NCBI GenBank assembly: GCA_022732315.1
Contig: JAIJUV010000172.1
Location: forward strand, 1-5,622
Origin: Prevotella sp.
GTDB taxonomy: Bacteria > Bacteroidota > Bacteroidia > Bacteroidales > Bacteroidaceae
Reading direction: 5' to 3'
Length of the DNA stretch: 5,622 nucleotides
A program made the translations under genes and the position numbers. The notes under the pieces are model-generated. The model was not told the DNA's origin. It was given only the letters and a program-made list of their open reading frames with translations, and did not search any database. Below are positions 1 to 5,404 of the stretch, piece by piece (positions within the stretch are counted from its first letter, which is position 1; each line of letters opens with the position of its first letter).

Positions 1-55
1 TCACTTGCGCCGATGGTACTGCAATGCAATGCGGGAGAGTAGGTAGCCGCCTTCT
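1..55 (+). rRNA. rrf: 5S ribosomal RNA, 3' end (partial)
   Basis: The first ~55 bases match the 3' half of a bacterial 5S rRNA: a CGCCGATGGTACTGC segment, then a GCGGGAGAGTAGG segment, then the closing CCGCC that would pair with the 5' end outside the window. The 5' half is missing because the window starts inside the gene. A terminator follows directly, so this is the distal end of an rRNA operon. The exact 3' end is uncertain by a few bases. Recognition is by sequence memory of the conserved 5S loops, not by a covariance model. Confidence 0.9.
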
Positions 56-65
56 TTTATCAAGA

Positions 66-99
66 GCCTCAGATTTCGAAAGATTTCTGAGGCTTTTTT
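66..99 (+). terminator. Rho-independent terminator of the rRNA operon
   Basis: GCCTCAGA (66-73) pairs with TCTGAGGC (86-93) around a 12-base loop, followed by six T (94-99) and, after CG, a further run of ten T (102-111). It lies 11 bases after the 5S end, as expected for the end of an rRNA operon. Confidence 0.9.
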
Positions 100-112
100 C
101 GTTTTTTTTTTG

Positions 113-120
113 TATCTTTG
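113..120 (+). promoter_or_regulatory. Bacteroidota-type -7 promoter box for tex
   Basis: TATCTTTG matches the TAnnTTTG -7 consensus used by the Bacteroidota primary sigma factor. It lies 24 bases before the tex start codon, which predicts a leader of roughly 20 bases. No good TTTG -33 element is visible at the expected 19-21 base spacing, because that region is the T-tract and stem of the preceding terminator. Terminator and promoter are therefore packed against each other, giving tex its own start after the rRNA operon ends. Confidence 0.65.
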
Positions 121-144
121 CATTCGCAAAAATAGAAATTAATT

Positions 145-2277
145 ATGAATCAATTTACAAAGATTATTGCAGCCCAGCTCAAATTGCGTGAACAGGCTGT
201 TGAGAATACATTGGAGCTTCTCGAAGAGGGATGCACCATTCCTTTTATCTCCCGTTACCGTAAGGAGAAAACGGGAAATATGGATGAGGTGAACATCGAG
301 GCCATCGCTCAGGCTAACGAGAAACTCAAGGAGATGGCGAAACGTAAGGAAACTATCCTCAAAACCATCGAGGAGCAGGATAAACTGACGGATGCCCTCA
401 AGGAGCGCATCGAAAACTGTTGGGATGCCACGGAATTGGAGGATATCTATCTTCCTTTCAAACCTAAGCGCAGAACCCGTGCACAGATTGCACGTGAGGC
501 TGGCTTGGAACCGCTGGCTCAGGTGCTCCTCTTCCAGCGTGAACGCAACCCGCTGCAGGCTGCCAAGAAGTTTGTGGGCGACAAGGTGAAGGATGCCGAT
601 GCTGCCCTGCAGGGTGCCAAGGATATCATTGCCGAAATGGTGAGCGAGAGCGAGGAAAGCAGAAACCAGATTCGTGGCGAATTCCGTCGTGAAGCTATCA
701 TCACTTCTAAGGTGGTGGCTAAGAAGAAGGATGAGGAGGAAGCTCAGCGTTTCTCTGATTACTTCGATTTCTCAGAGCCTTTGAAGAAATGTTCTTCCCA
801 TCGCCTGTTGGCGATGCGCCGTGGTGAGGCTGCCGGATTCCTCCGTATCAGTATCTCTGCCGATGACGAGCAGTGCCAGGATAAGTTGAAGCGCCACTAT
901 GTGCATGGATATGGTGAGTGCCAGACGCTGGTGGGCGAGGCGGTGGATGATGCCTTCAAGCGTTTGTTGAAACCTAGCATCGAAACCGAATTTGCGGCTC
1001 TGAGCAAACAAAAGGCGGATGAAGAGGCCATCATCGTGTTTGCGGATAACCTGCGCCAGCTTCTGCTCGCTGCTCCATTGGGACAGAAGCGAGTGATGGC
1101 GGTGGATCCAGGTTTTGCCAATGGCTGTAAGACCTGCTGTCTTGATGCCCAGGGCAATCTGATTCATCACGAAATCGTATTCCCTCATCCTCCACGTAAC
1201 AAGAAGAACGAGGCTACTGCTGCCATCCAGCGCATGGTGAAGATGTATCAGGTGGAGGCAATGGCTGTGGGTAATGGTACGGCAAGCCGTGAAACCAGCG
1301 ACTGGTTGCACGAAATAAGTTATCCACACCCTGTGGATATCTATGTGGTCAGCGAAGATGGTGCTTCTATTTACTCGGCTTCGAAGATAGCAAGAGATGA
1401 ATTCCCTGATGAGGATGTCACCGTACGTGGTGCCGTAAGTATCGGCAGACGACTGATGGACCCGCTGGCTGAGTTGGTGAAGATTGACCCGAAGAGCATC
1501 GGTGTGGGACAGTATCAGCATGATGTGGATCAGACTCAGCTCAAGAAGAGTCTGGATGGTGTGGTGATGAGTTGTGTGAACTCGGTGGGTGTCAATCTGA
1601 ATACCGCATCGCAGCATCTTCTTACCTACGTGAGTGGTCTCGGTCCTACCCTTGCCAAGAACATTGTGGAATACCGCAGGGAGAATGGAGCCTTTGCTTC
1701 TCGTGCCCAGTTGAAGAAGGTGCCACGTCTGGGCCCATCGGCTTTCGAGCAATGTGCCGGTTTCCTCCGCATTCCTGGCGCCAAGAATCCTTTGGACAAT
1801 AGTGCCGTGCATCCGGAGCGTTATGCCCTGGTAGAGCAGATGGCGAAGGATCAGGGTGTCACTGTGAAGCAACTGGTAGAGGATAAGGCTTTGCAGAAGA
1901 AGATTGACATTGAGAAATATGTAACAGCCGAGGTGGGTATGCCTACCTTGACGGATATCATGGCAGAGCTTGACAAGCCGGGTCTGGACCCTCGTGGTGA
2001 GGTAGAGAAGTTTGAGTTTGATGCAAGCATCAAGACCATCGACGATTTGCAGGTGGGCATGGTGGTGCCAGGCATCGTTACCAACATTACCAAGTTTGGT
2101 GCCTTTGTTGATATAGGTGTTCACAACGATGGTTTGGTTCATGTTTCCCAGATGTCCAACCGTTACATCAAGGATCCGAGCGAAGTGGTAAAACTCCATG
2201 AGCATGTGATGGTTCGTGTGGCAGAGGTGGATTTGAAGCGCAAGCGCATCGCCCTGTCGATGAAAGGTGTGAAGTAA
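145..2277 (+). CDS. tex: Tex family transcription accessory protein (YhgF-like, S1 RNA-binding)
   Basis: A 710-residue protein with the full Tex layout. The N-terminal helical Tex region includes the family signature IPFISRYRKEKTG at 32-44. A YqgF/RNase H-like domain starts near 316 (VMAVDPGFANG) and runs to about 440. A helix-hairpin-helix segment covers about 480-545 (VNLNTAS, GLGPTLAKNIVEYR, FASRAQLKKVPRLGPSAFEQCAGFLRI). A C-terminal S1 domain spans about 635-708 (GMVVPGIVTNITKFGAFVDIG, then DGLVHVSQMS). Tex proteins bind RNA and are thought to act in the cytoplasm on transcription complexes; the precise reaction is not settled, and a YqgF fold alone does not prove nuclease activity. The length is shorter than the ~770 residues of the enterobacterial form, but no domain is missing. 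The ATG at 145 has only an A-rich upstream sequence rather than a Shine-Dalgarno, normal for this phylum, and it starts the conserved N-terminus. The gene ends in tandem stops TAA TAG and is followed 33 bases later by a small gene, probably in the same transcript. Confidence 0.96.
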   Translation: MNQFTKIIAAQLKLREQAVENTLELLEEGCTIPFISRYRKEKTGNMDEVNIEAIAQANEKLKEMAKRKETILKTIEEQDKLTDALKERIENCWDATELEDIYLPFKPKRRTRAQIAREAGLEPLAQVLLFQRERNPLQAAKKFVGDKVKDADAALQGAKDIIAEMVSESEESRNQIRGEFRREAIITSKVVAKKKDEEEAQRFSDYFDFSEPLKKCSSHRLLAMRRGEAAGFLRISISADDEQCQDKLKRHYVHGYGECQTLVGEAVDDAFKRLLKPSIETEFAALSKQKADEEAIIVFADNLRQLLLAAPLGQKRVMAVDPGFANGCKTCCLDAQGNLIHHEIVFPHPPRNKKNEATAAIQRMVKMYQVEAMAVGNGTASRETSDWLHEISYPHPVDIYVVSEDGASIYSASKIARDEFPDEDVTVRGAVSIGRRLMDPLAELVKIDPKSIGVGQYQHDVDQTQLKKSLDGVVMSCVNSVGVNLNTASQHLLTYVSGLGPTLAKNIVEYRRENGAFASRAQLKKVPRLGPSAFEQCAGFLRIPGAKNPLDNSAVHPERYALVEQMAKDQGVTVKQLVEDKALQKKIDIEKYVTAEVGMPTLTDIMAELDKPGLDPRGEVEKFEFDASIKTIDDLQVGMVVPGIVTNITKFGAFVDIGVHNDGLVHVSQMSNRYIKDPSEVVKLHEHVMVRVAEVDLKRKRIALSMKGVK

Positions 2278-2310
2278 TAGGAAGAAAGACTGGAAGTAAC
2301 AGGAGAGAAT

Positions 2311-2577
2311 ATGGATAATCATCAGATTACTGCCGATTGCATAGAGTCTGCCTATTGCTTCATCCATCAGAAGCTTCGGGTGTTTGAGTACTCTACCAAT
2401 CCCACGCAGCGTGATGACATAGAGTATGCCATCTCGCAATATGTAGAGGGGATGAATCCCCAGCTTTATCAGCTTCTTTCGCAAGGCAGGAAGGAATTTC
2501 TTCTCGACCATGTGAATTTCGAAAGAGATATGCGGGAGGCGCAGGAGAAGTTGGAGGGGATGATGCATAGTTTATAG
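2311..2577 (+). CDS. Small conserved-looking protein of unknown function, downstream of tex
   Basis: An 88-residue ORF with an ATG preceded by AGGAG at 2301-2305, a clear ribosome site by the standards of this window. It lies 33 bases after tex on the same strand with no terminator between, so it is probably the second gene of a tex transcript. The protein is charged and looks mainly helical, with no signal peptide, membrane segment or metal-binding cluster. Visible segments are a Cys/His/aromatic-rich N-terminus (ADCIESAYCFIHQK), a central RDDIEYAISQYVEGMNPQLYQLL stretch, and an acidic helical C-terminus. Similar short soluble proteins occur in Prevotella and Bacteroides, but I do not recognise a named family. 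It is favoured as real because of its ribosome site, its spacing, and the strong terminator after it. A long antisense reading frame overlaps it but looks like a shadow. Confidence 0.8.
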   Translation: MDNHQITADCIESAYCFIHQKLRVFEYSTNPTQRDDIEYAISQYVEGMNPQLYQLLSQGRKEFLLDHVNFERDMREAQEKLEGMMHSL

Positions 2578-2604
2578 TTTATAGTTTATAATTTATAGTT
2601 TATA
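2570..2604. repeat. Tandem heptamer repeat (GTTTATA)x5
   Basis: Five consecutive 7-base units: GTTTATA at 2570, 2577, 2584 and 2598, with one variant ATTTATA at 2591. The first unit supplies the final Leu codon and most of the TAG stop codon of the 88-residue gene; the rest lies between that stop and the terminator. Because 7 is not a multiple of 3, the array has a stop codon in every plus-strand frame. The function is unknown; replication slippage is the simplest origin. Confidence 0.85.
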
Positions 2605-2624
2605 GATTTATCCTATAAGAATAT

Positions 2625-2673
2625 AAAAAAGAGGCACGCTTCAAAAAAACGAAGCGTGCCTCTTTGCGTTTTA
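2625..2673. terminator. Strong bidirectional hairpin terminator
   Basis: GAGGCACGCTTC (2631-2642) pairs perfectly with GAAGCGTGCCTC (2651-2662) around an A-rich 8-base loop. An A-tract on the left (2625-2630) and T-rich sequence on the right (TTTGCGTTTT) extend the stem by three A-T pairs and give a U-tract on either strand. It ends the tex transcript on the plus strand and would also stop minus-strand transcripts coming from the remnants at 2718-3343. Confidence 0.92.
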
Positions 2674-2717
2674 TCGTATTTCTCGATATAGTTTTAATTC
2701 CTTCTTTTTAAATGAGT

Positions 2718-3092
2718 TTATCTGATAATCATCTTTCCCTTTTTCTTCGAGATATAGATGCCTGGCTTTGATGGCGTCTCTACCCGTTGTCCTGAGAGAT
2801 TATAGTACTTGTCATCCCTCGATTCATTCGACAGAGTCGTGTTGTAGATGGCTGTATCCTCACCATTAGTCCAAGCAAAGCGGATGGCTCTTCCTTCTGC
2901 CAAGATATGCTGTGTTTTATCGTTCACCATCGTCTTAGGCAGCCATGCCCGATAGGCGGCAAGGGTGGAACCTGTGTACTTATAGAAGCCGATACCCCAA
3001 CTGCTTTTGTAAGCTAGCACATAGCAGTTGTTGTTGTCGGAAGAAATGGCTTCCTTGGTAGGGTTGCCTTTGAGGATGGTTGGCTCACCAGA
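2718..3092 (-). pseudogene. C-terminal fragment of a Prevotella-type secreted/surface protein
   Basis: About 124 codons read on the minus strand from near 3089 to a TAA at 2720-2718. The translation begins with GEPTILKG, continues through CYVLAYKSSWGIGFYKYTG and STLAAYRAWLPK, and ends in YYNLSGQRVETPSKPGIYI plus a lysine-rich tail KKKGKMIIR. That order (T/P-hydrophobic-KG turn, a YVL..GIGFYK..G..LAA..AYL-like block, then YNLSGQRV..P..GIYI..GK at the extreme end) resembles the C-termini of many large secreted proteins of Prevotella. The rest of such a protein is absent. The open frame extends to a TTG at 3143, but residues before about 3089 are an out-of-frame reading of the adjacent UpxY remnant, so that start is not credible. 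It has no ribosome site or promoter of its own. It could be expressed as a short ORF and annotated as hypothetical, but a decayed fragment is more likely. Confidence 0.65.
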
Positions 3093-3343
3093 TAGTCGTA
3101 TGCCTTCTTCTCTCTTCCGTAGGTGGTTCTGAGTGCATACCAATGAGCCTCTGGATGCTTGTTTTCCGGTTTTCGATTAGTTTCCGAAAGGGTATAATGG
3201 GTGGACACCCCTACTTGCTGATTCTCCTCTTTCTGAGGAGTCTCTGTTTCGGGGGTGGCACTGGAGGTAAGTCCAGCGCTGGGAGATTTTTTCTGATCTC
3301 CTGAAGAATGTGCATCATAAGATGTACATATTTCTACTTTCAT
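3014..3343 (-). pseudogene. N-terminal fragment of a UpxY/NusG-like transcription antiterminator
   Basis: The frame opens with an ATG at 3343. After a polar linker of about 65 residues it reads HWYALRTTYGREKKAYDYLV (residues 67-86), the start of the NusG N-terminal (NGN) domain in the UpxY family, which in Bacteroides controls read-through of capsular polysaccharide operons. Full proteins of this family have roughly 170 or more residues and continue into the rest of NGN and a KOW domain. Here the similarity stops at about base 3085. The remaining 23 residues up to the stop at 3014 (T- and P-rich, no NGN character) are a frame-shifted reading of the neighbouring surface-protein fragment. A promoter and ~90-base leader lie upstream, so the remnant may still be transcribed. 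Assignment rests on the WYALRTTYGREKK block; a fused short protein product cannot be excluded. Confidence 0.65.
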
Positions 3344-3438
3344 ATTCTATTTTAACTTATTCTAGTCAGAACCCAGTTAATTGAATTTGATTCTGCTCTT
3401 TTCTTTTCTACTTTTAGTAGACTGCAGAAATCATGCTG

Positions 3439-3446
3439 CAAAGATA
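3439..3446 (-). promoter_or_regulatory. -7 box upstream of the UpxY remnant
   Basis: On the minus strand the sequence reads TATCTTTG followed by CAGC, an exact TAnnTTTG match. It is 96 bases before the ATG at 3343, predicting a leader of about 90 bases. The leader contains a small inverted repeat CTACT-ttt-AGTAG at 3408-3420, and just at the expected transcript start another, TGCAG...CTGCA (3423-3440). A long leader is expected for UpxY-type genes, but whether these hairpins matter is unknown. The -33 region has no clear TTTG. Confidence 0.5.
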
Positions 3447-3641
3447 GTGTTTTTTAGTTTAACTACTTTCTGTTTTTCTGAAATAATTTCAAAGGAAAGA
3501 TATTTTGACTATTTTGTTGTTTTGTAGTTTTGTATACGAAAGTCTGAAATATGCGTTTGGCGTTTGTTTGCTGAGTTTTATGTTTGTTTCTTGTGTTCTT
3601 CCGGTTGGCATTAAATGATTGTTGTTTTCATGGAAATTTCT
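3447..3641. other. AT-rich spacer without a convincing gene
   Basis: This is part of the ~400-base gap between the UpxY remnant and the barrel-protein gene. It is T-rich on the plus strand, with runs such as TTTTGTTGTTTTG. A minus-strand frame starts at an ATG at 3734 and crosses it to 3489, but that frame begins inside the 21-bp repeat, has no ribosome site, and reads Asn/Lys/Thr-rich low-complexity sequence. I see no RNA gene or strong hairpin here. Confidence 0.5.
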
Positions 3642-3736
3642 ATCCGCCATTGGCGGATGCACGTATGGCATTGGCGGATGCTTGTACGGCAATGCCGGAT
3701 GCCCATTCGCCAACGGCGGATAGACATCCGGCATAG
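3642..3736. repeat. 21-bp tandem repeat with embedded palindrome
   Basis: Four consecutive 21-base units start at 3646, 3667, 3688 and 3709, with a partial fifth at 3730. The common core is GSCAWTGGCGGATGC, with drift in the last six bases and more change in units 3 and 4. The spacing is exact. At the right-hand end of the spacer the first unit forms a palindrome: ATCCGCCA (3642-3649), T, TGGCGGAT (3651-3658). On the minus strand the array starts 10 bases after the stop of the barrel-protein gene, so it would be in that gene's 3' untranslated region. It reads as a seven-residue repeat of type MPYVHPP, but nothing suggests translation. There is no T-tract, so it is not a canonical terminator. 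Confidence 0.85.
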
Positions 3737-3746
3737 ATAATAGATA

Positions 3747-4280
3747 TTAGAACTTATAGATAGCTCCGAAAGAAATGTTGCTTGCATCTACGTCAACTCC
3801 GAATGTTGAAGAGTTATCTCCGTGCTCAGGAGAATAGCCTCTGTATCCGAGGAAGCCAATCTTAGAGATGAAGTCAACATGCTTTGAAAGCTTAACTGCC
3901 AAACCTGGCTTGATGCCTACCTCGTAGGAGTCGCCACCGCCCTTGCTTACGCTGCTATAACCGATAGTACCCTCGAAGAAGAGATCTACTACCTTGGTCT
4001 CTACAGCTGTATAGCGTACGTAAGGAGCAATAGTGAAGGTAGTAGCATCGCCAACAGGAGAAATCTTGCAAACTTCGCCCTTCTGGATACCTACCTCGAT
4101 ACCGGCATCCCACTTGTTGTTGAACTGGTAACCAATCTCTGGGATGAGCTTGTAAGCAGTCTTGCTGTCACCATCACCGATCTTGTTGCTGGAAATACCA
4201 GCTGTACCACCGATGTAAACCTGTGCGCTTGCGCAAACTGAAACGAGAGCCATAGCGAGGCTCAACATAATTTTCTTCAT
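3747..4280 (-). CDS. Small outer-membrane beta-barrel protein (OmpA/OMP_b-brl-like)
   Basis: A 177-residue secreted protein. The N-terminus MKKIMLSLAMALVSVCASA is a signal peptide of about 19 residues with cleavage after ASA, before QVYIGG. The mature part alternates polar and hydrophobic residues in strand-length pieces (VYIGGTAGIS, YKLIPEIGYQFNNKWDAGIEVGI, FTIAPYVRYTAV, VVDLFFEGTIGYSS, YEVGIKPGLAVKLS, VDFISKIGFLGYRG), joined by Gly/Asp/Ser-rich turns. It ends in ISFGAIYKF; a terminal Phe is the usual signal for outer-membrane barrel assembly. This is the pattern of an eight-stranded porin-like family protein; no ligand or enzyme function can be read. The ATG at 4280 is chosen. An in-frame TTG at 4286 would add two residues, but ATG-AAG-AAA begins a standard signal peptide. 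The upstream region is A-rich with no strong Shine-Dalgarno. The gene has its own promoter and appears monocistronic and intact. Confidence 0.9.
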   Translation of the reverse strand: MKKIMLSLAMALVSVCASAQVYIGGTAGISSNKIGDGDSKTAYKLIPEIGYQFNNKWDAGIEVGIQKGEVCKISPVGDATTFTIAPYVRYTAVETKVVDLFFEGTIGYSSVSKGGGDSYEVGIKPGLAVKLSKHVDFISKIGFLGYRGYSPEHGDNSSTFGVDVDASNISFGAIYKF

Positions 4281-4365
4281 AATCAATCTTTTTTCTTAAA
4301 AATTATACGTTGTTTTCTATCTTCTTTTATTAGAATCCGTCTTCTTTATGCTTGGAATTCGGTGG

Positions 4366-4373
4366 CAAAGGTA
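4366..4373 (-). promoter_or_regulatory. -7 box for the outer-membrane barrel gene
   Basis: The minus strand reads TACCTTTG followed by CCACC, a match to TAnnTTTG, 85 bases before the ATG at 4280. That predicts a leader of about 80 bases, which is AT-rich and shows no strong hairpin. No clear -33 TTTG is seen at the expected distance. Confidence 0.55.
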
Positions 4374-4453
4374 TAGGAAATATGCGAATACAGGAAATTT
4401 TTTCTTTGTTTTATTGTTAATAGTGTTGGATTGTTGACTTAAATCAAGATAAT

Positions 4454-4574
4454 GGCAGGTGTCTGCGATTTCAGTTTTATCAGATAGGCAGGTGTCTACT
4501 ATTTCAGTTTTATGAAATTGATAGTGTCTACCTTTTCTAGTTGATAAAGTAAAAAAGTGTCAACTGAAATCAGG
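4454..4574. repeat. Direct repeats with ~33-bp period beside the transposase remnant
   Basis: The motif GTGTCT/A recurs at 4459, 4492, 4524 and 4557 (spacings 33, 32, 33). The first two copies are clear: both read GGCAGGTGTCT, then two or three variable bases, then ATTTCAGTTTTAT, with two mismatches in 27 positions. The third (GTGTCTAC..TTTCTAGTT.AT) and fourth (GTGTCAACTGAAATCAG) are more diverged. The fourth overlaps the last bases of the broken transposase frame, so the cluster sits exactly where the gene loses homology. It may be the decayed end of a mobile element or a short repeat array; there are no conserved repeats with unique spacers as in CRISPR. Confidence 0.6.
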
Positions 4575-4956
4575 AAAAGTTACCTTCTTGCCAAAAGCGA
4601 TATTGCGCAATCTTCTTATCCTTTTCTCCTGCTTGATTAAATAATTTGAGCATCCATTCTCTTCTGCTTTCTTGAATGTCATTCTGGAGTTCTGCAAGTA
4701 TTCTCTTGCTTGTAAACTTCTTGAAATCGCGAAGAATCGAATGAACTTGGTCGAGGTCTTGCGCTCCGATGATGAAATGAAGATGGTTGGGCATTAAGAC
4801 CCAGGCATAGATTTCCAATCCCTTGTTCTTTTGGCAAAACTGAAGGGATTCAATAATGATATGTTTATACTTGGGACGATTGAAGATGTCAACCCAGTTG
4901 ACAACGGTTGTTGTCACAAAGTATAAATTCTTGGTTGTTGTATTCTTTGGTGCCAT
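4570..4956 (-). pseudogene. Truncated IS200-like / REP-associated tyrosine transposase (RAYT, Y1_Tnp)
   Basis: The ATG at 4956 opens a 128-residue frame. It has the Y1 transposase N-terminal strand (LYFVTTTVVNW at 11-21), the HUH metal-binding motif in MPNHLHFII (His58 and His60), a following helix (ILRDFKKFTSKRIL), and the family block FWQEGN at 121-126. HUH/Y1 enzymes cut single-stranded DNA at hairpins through a 5'-phosphotyrosine link. In complete Bacteroidota members QEGN continues as roughly HP..., then a helix with the catalytic Tyr near a Y-I/L-H-E-N-P-V motif, total about 180 residues. Here it reads QEGNFS then TGA, so the catalytic Tyr region is absent and the gene is almost certainly inactive. 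The break coincides with the 33-bp repeat cluster. A promoter and the hairpin array lie upstream, the arrangement seen for RAYT genes with REP sequences. Some annotations would call this a CDS 'transposase'. Confidence 0.85.
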
Positions 4957-5058
4957 AATCTTACCAATTTTATACGATACATCCTATAAACTATGAATAG
5001 CAAAAGTTCCACATTGTAATTTGGTGCTTAGGTAAAAGCGTGGTGGAAACTGTTGCTG

Positions 5059-5089
5059 CAAAAATACGATAATAATTTTATTCCGCCAA
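5059..5089 (-). promoter_or_regulatory. Promoter of the transposase remnant (-33 and -7)
   Basis: The minus strand carries TTG (5089-5087), then 20 bases, then TATTTTTG (5066-5059) followed by CAGC. This is the best match in the window to the Bacteroidota pattern of a -33 TTTG-like element, 19-21 bases, and TAnnTTTG. It lies 102 bases before the ATG at 4956, giving a leader of about 95 bases. The flanking stretch to about 5184 is AT-rich and contains no other gene that I can see. Confidence 0.6.
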
Positions 5090-5184
5090 GTCTTTTGAGG
5101 ATTTTCTTTGGTTTTTAGGAGAAATAGTCAAATAATAGCCTAATAATGATACCAAAACAACCAAGAATAGCCAAATAAAGTTTT

Positions 5185-5241
5185 CGCCAGGCGTTCCTAA
5201 TAGAAAGTCTTCCGCTAGGCGTCCCACCGCTAGGCGTCTCA
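5185..5241. repeat. Left flanking repeats of the hairpin array (inverted orientation)
   Basis: Two tandem 15-base units of CCGCTAGGCGTCYCA (5212-5226 and 5227-5241, one mismatch) and a more distant relative CGCCAGGCGTTC (5185-5196). The reverse complement of their core, GCCTAGCGG, is the core of the 17-base units on the other side of the hairpin array (5404-5488), so the two sides point in opposite directions. The innermost unit touches the first hairpin. Confidence 0.8.
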
Positions 5242-5404
5242 GCGGATTTGCAATCCGCTGTTAAAAAATGTTCGACCACTTACACCTGGGGATTTGCAAT
5301 CCCCATCCCTTTATCTTGCATTCATTCTTGCTTGCTGCGGATTCCAAATCCGCAGATCCTCAATAGGTTATGACCTTTTTTGACGGCGGATTTCAAATCC
5401 GCCG
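5240..5404. repeat. Array of four REP-like hairpins at ~48-bp spacing
   Basis: Each hairpin has the form arm-GGATT, three-base loop, AATCC-arm. H1 is 5240-5260, arm CAGC/GCTG, loop TGC. H2 is 5287-5305, arm TGG/CCA, loop TGC. H3 is 5335-5355, arm CTGC/GCAG, loop CCA. H4 is 5384-5404, arm CGGC/GCCG, loop TCA. Start-to-start spacing is 47, 48 and 49. Stems are perfect (8-9 bp) although the outer arm sequence differs in each, so the bases change in pairs. Read on the opposite strand, the H3 and H4 loops become TGG and TGA, so H1-H2 and H3-H4 face each other. Short GC-rich palindromes like these are typical of repetitive extragenic palindromes, and a Y1/RAYT gene remnant lies about 230 bases away. 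The tetranucleotide GTAG/GGAG found beside proteobacterial REPs is not seen. Confidence 0.88.

Noticed and set aside
392..2093. Other short open frames overlapping tex on both strands
   Set aside because: They are all contained within the Tex coding region, with Ser/Arg-rich low-information translations and no motifs.
772..2568. 598-codon open frame on the minus strand opposite tex and the small gene
   Set aside because: It is antisense to an unmistakable Tex protein, is rich in His/Leu/Ile in a way typical of shadow frames, shows no domain, and has no ribosome site. Its length comes from the codon use of tex.
3080..3304. 74-codon plus-strand frame opposite the UpxY remnant
   Set aside because: The translation is a hydrophobic, Ser/Gly-rich reading of the antisense strand; the minus-strand reading gives a recognisable NGN block instead.
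3500..3540. Plus-strand -7-like sequence TAGTTTTG near 3527
   Set aside because: No plus-strand gene follows, and the stretch is so T-rich that chance matches to TAnnTTTG are expected.
3489..3734. 81-codon minus-strand frame with MPYVHPP-like seven-residue repeats
   Set aside because: The residue repeats follow simply from a 21-bp DNA repeat. There is no Shine-Dalgarno, the rest is Asn/Lys/Thr-rich, and the DNA unit itself drifts without regard to codon position. It is kept as a DNA repeat only.
4281..4286. TTG start two codons upstream of the barrel-protein ATG
   Set aside because: The ATG at 4280 starts a standard MKK signal peptide; TTG is a poor start and adds only two residues.
5240..5404. 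Integron attC sites or tandem terminators
   Set aside because: There are no GTTRRRY core sites and no cassette genes. The hairpins lack consistent T-tracts, and a proper terminator for the tRNA already lies at 5524-5563.
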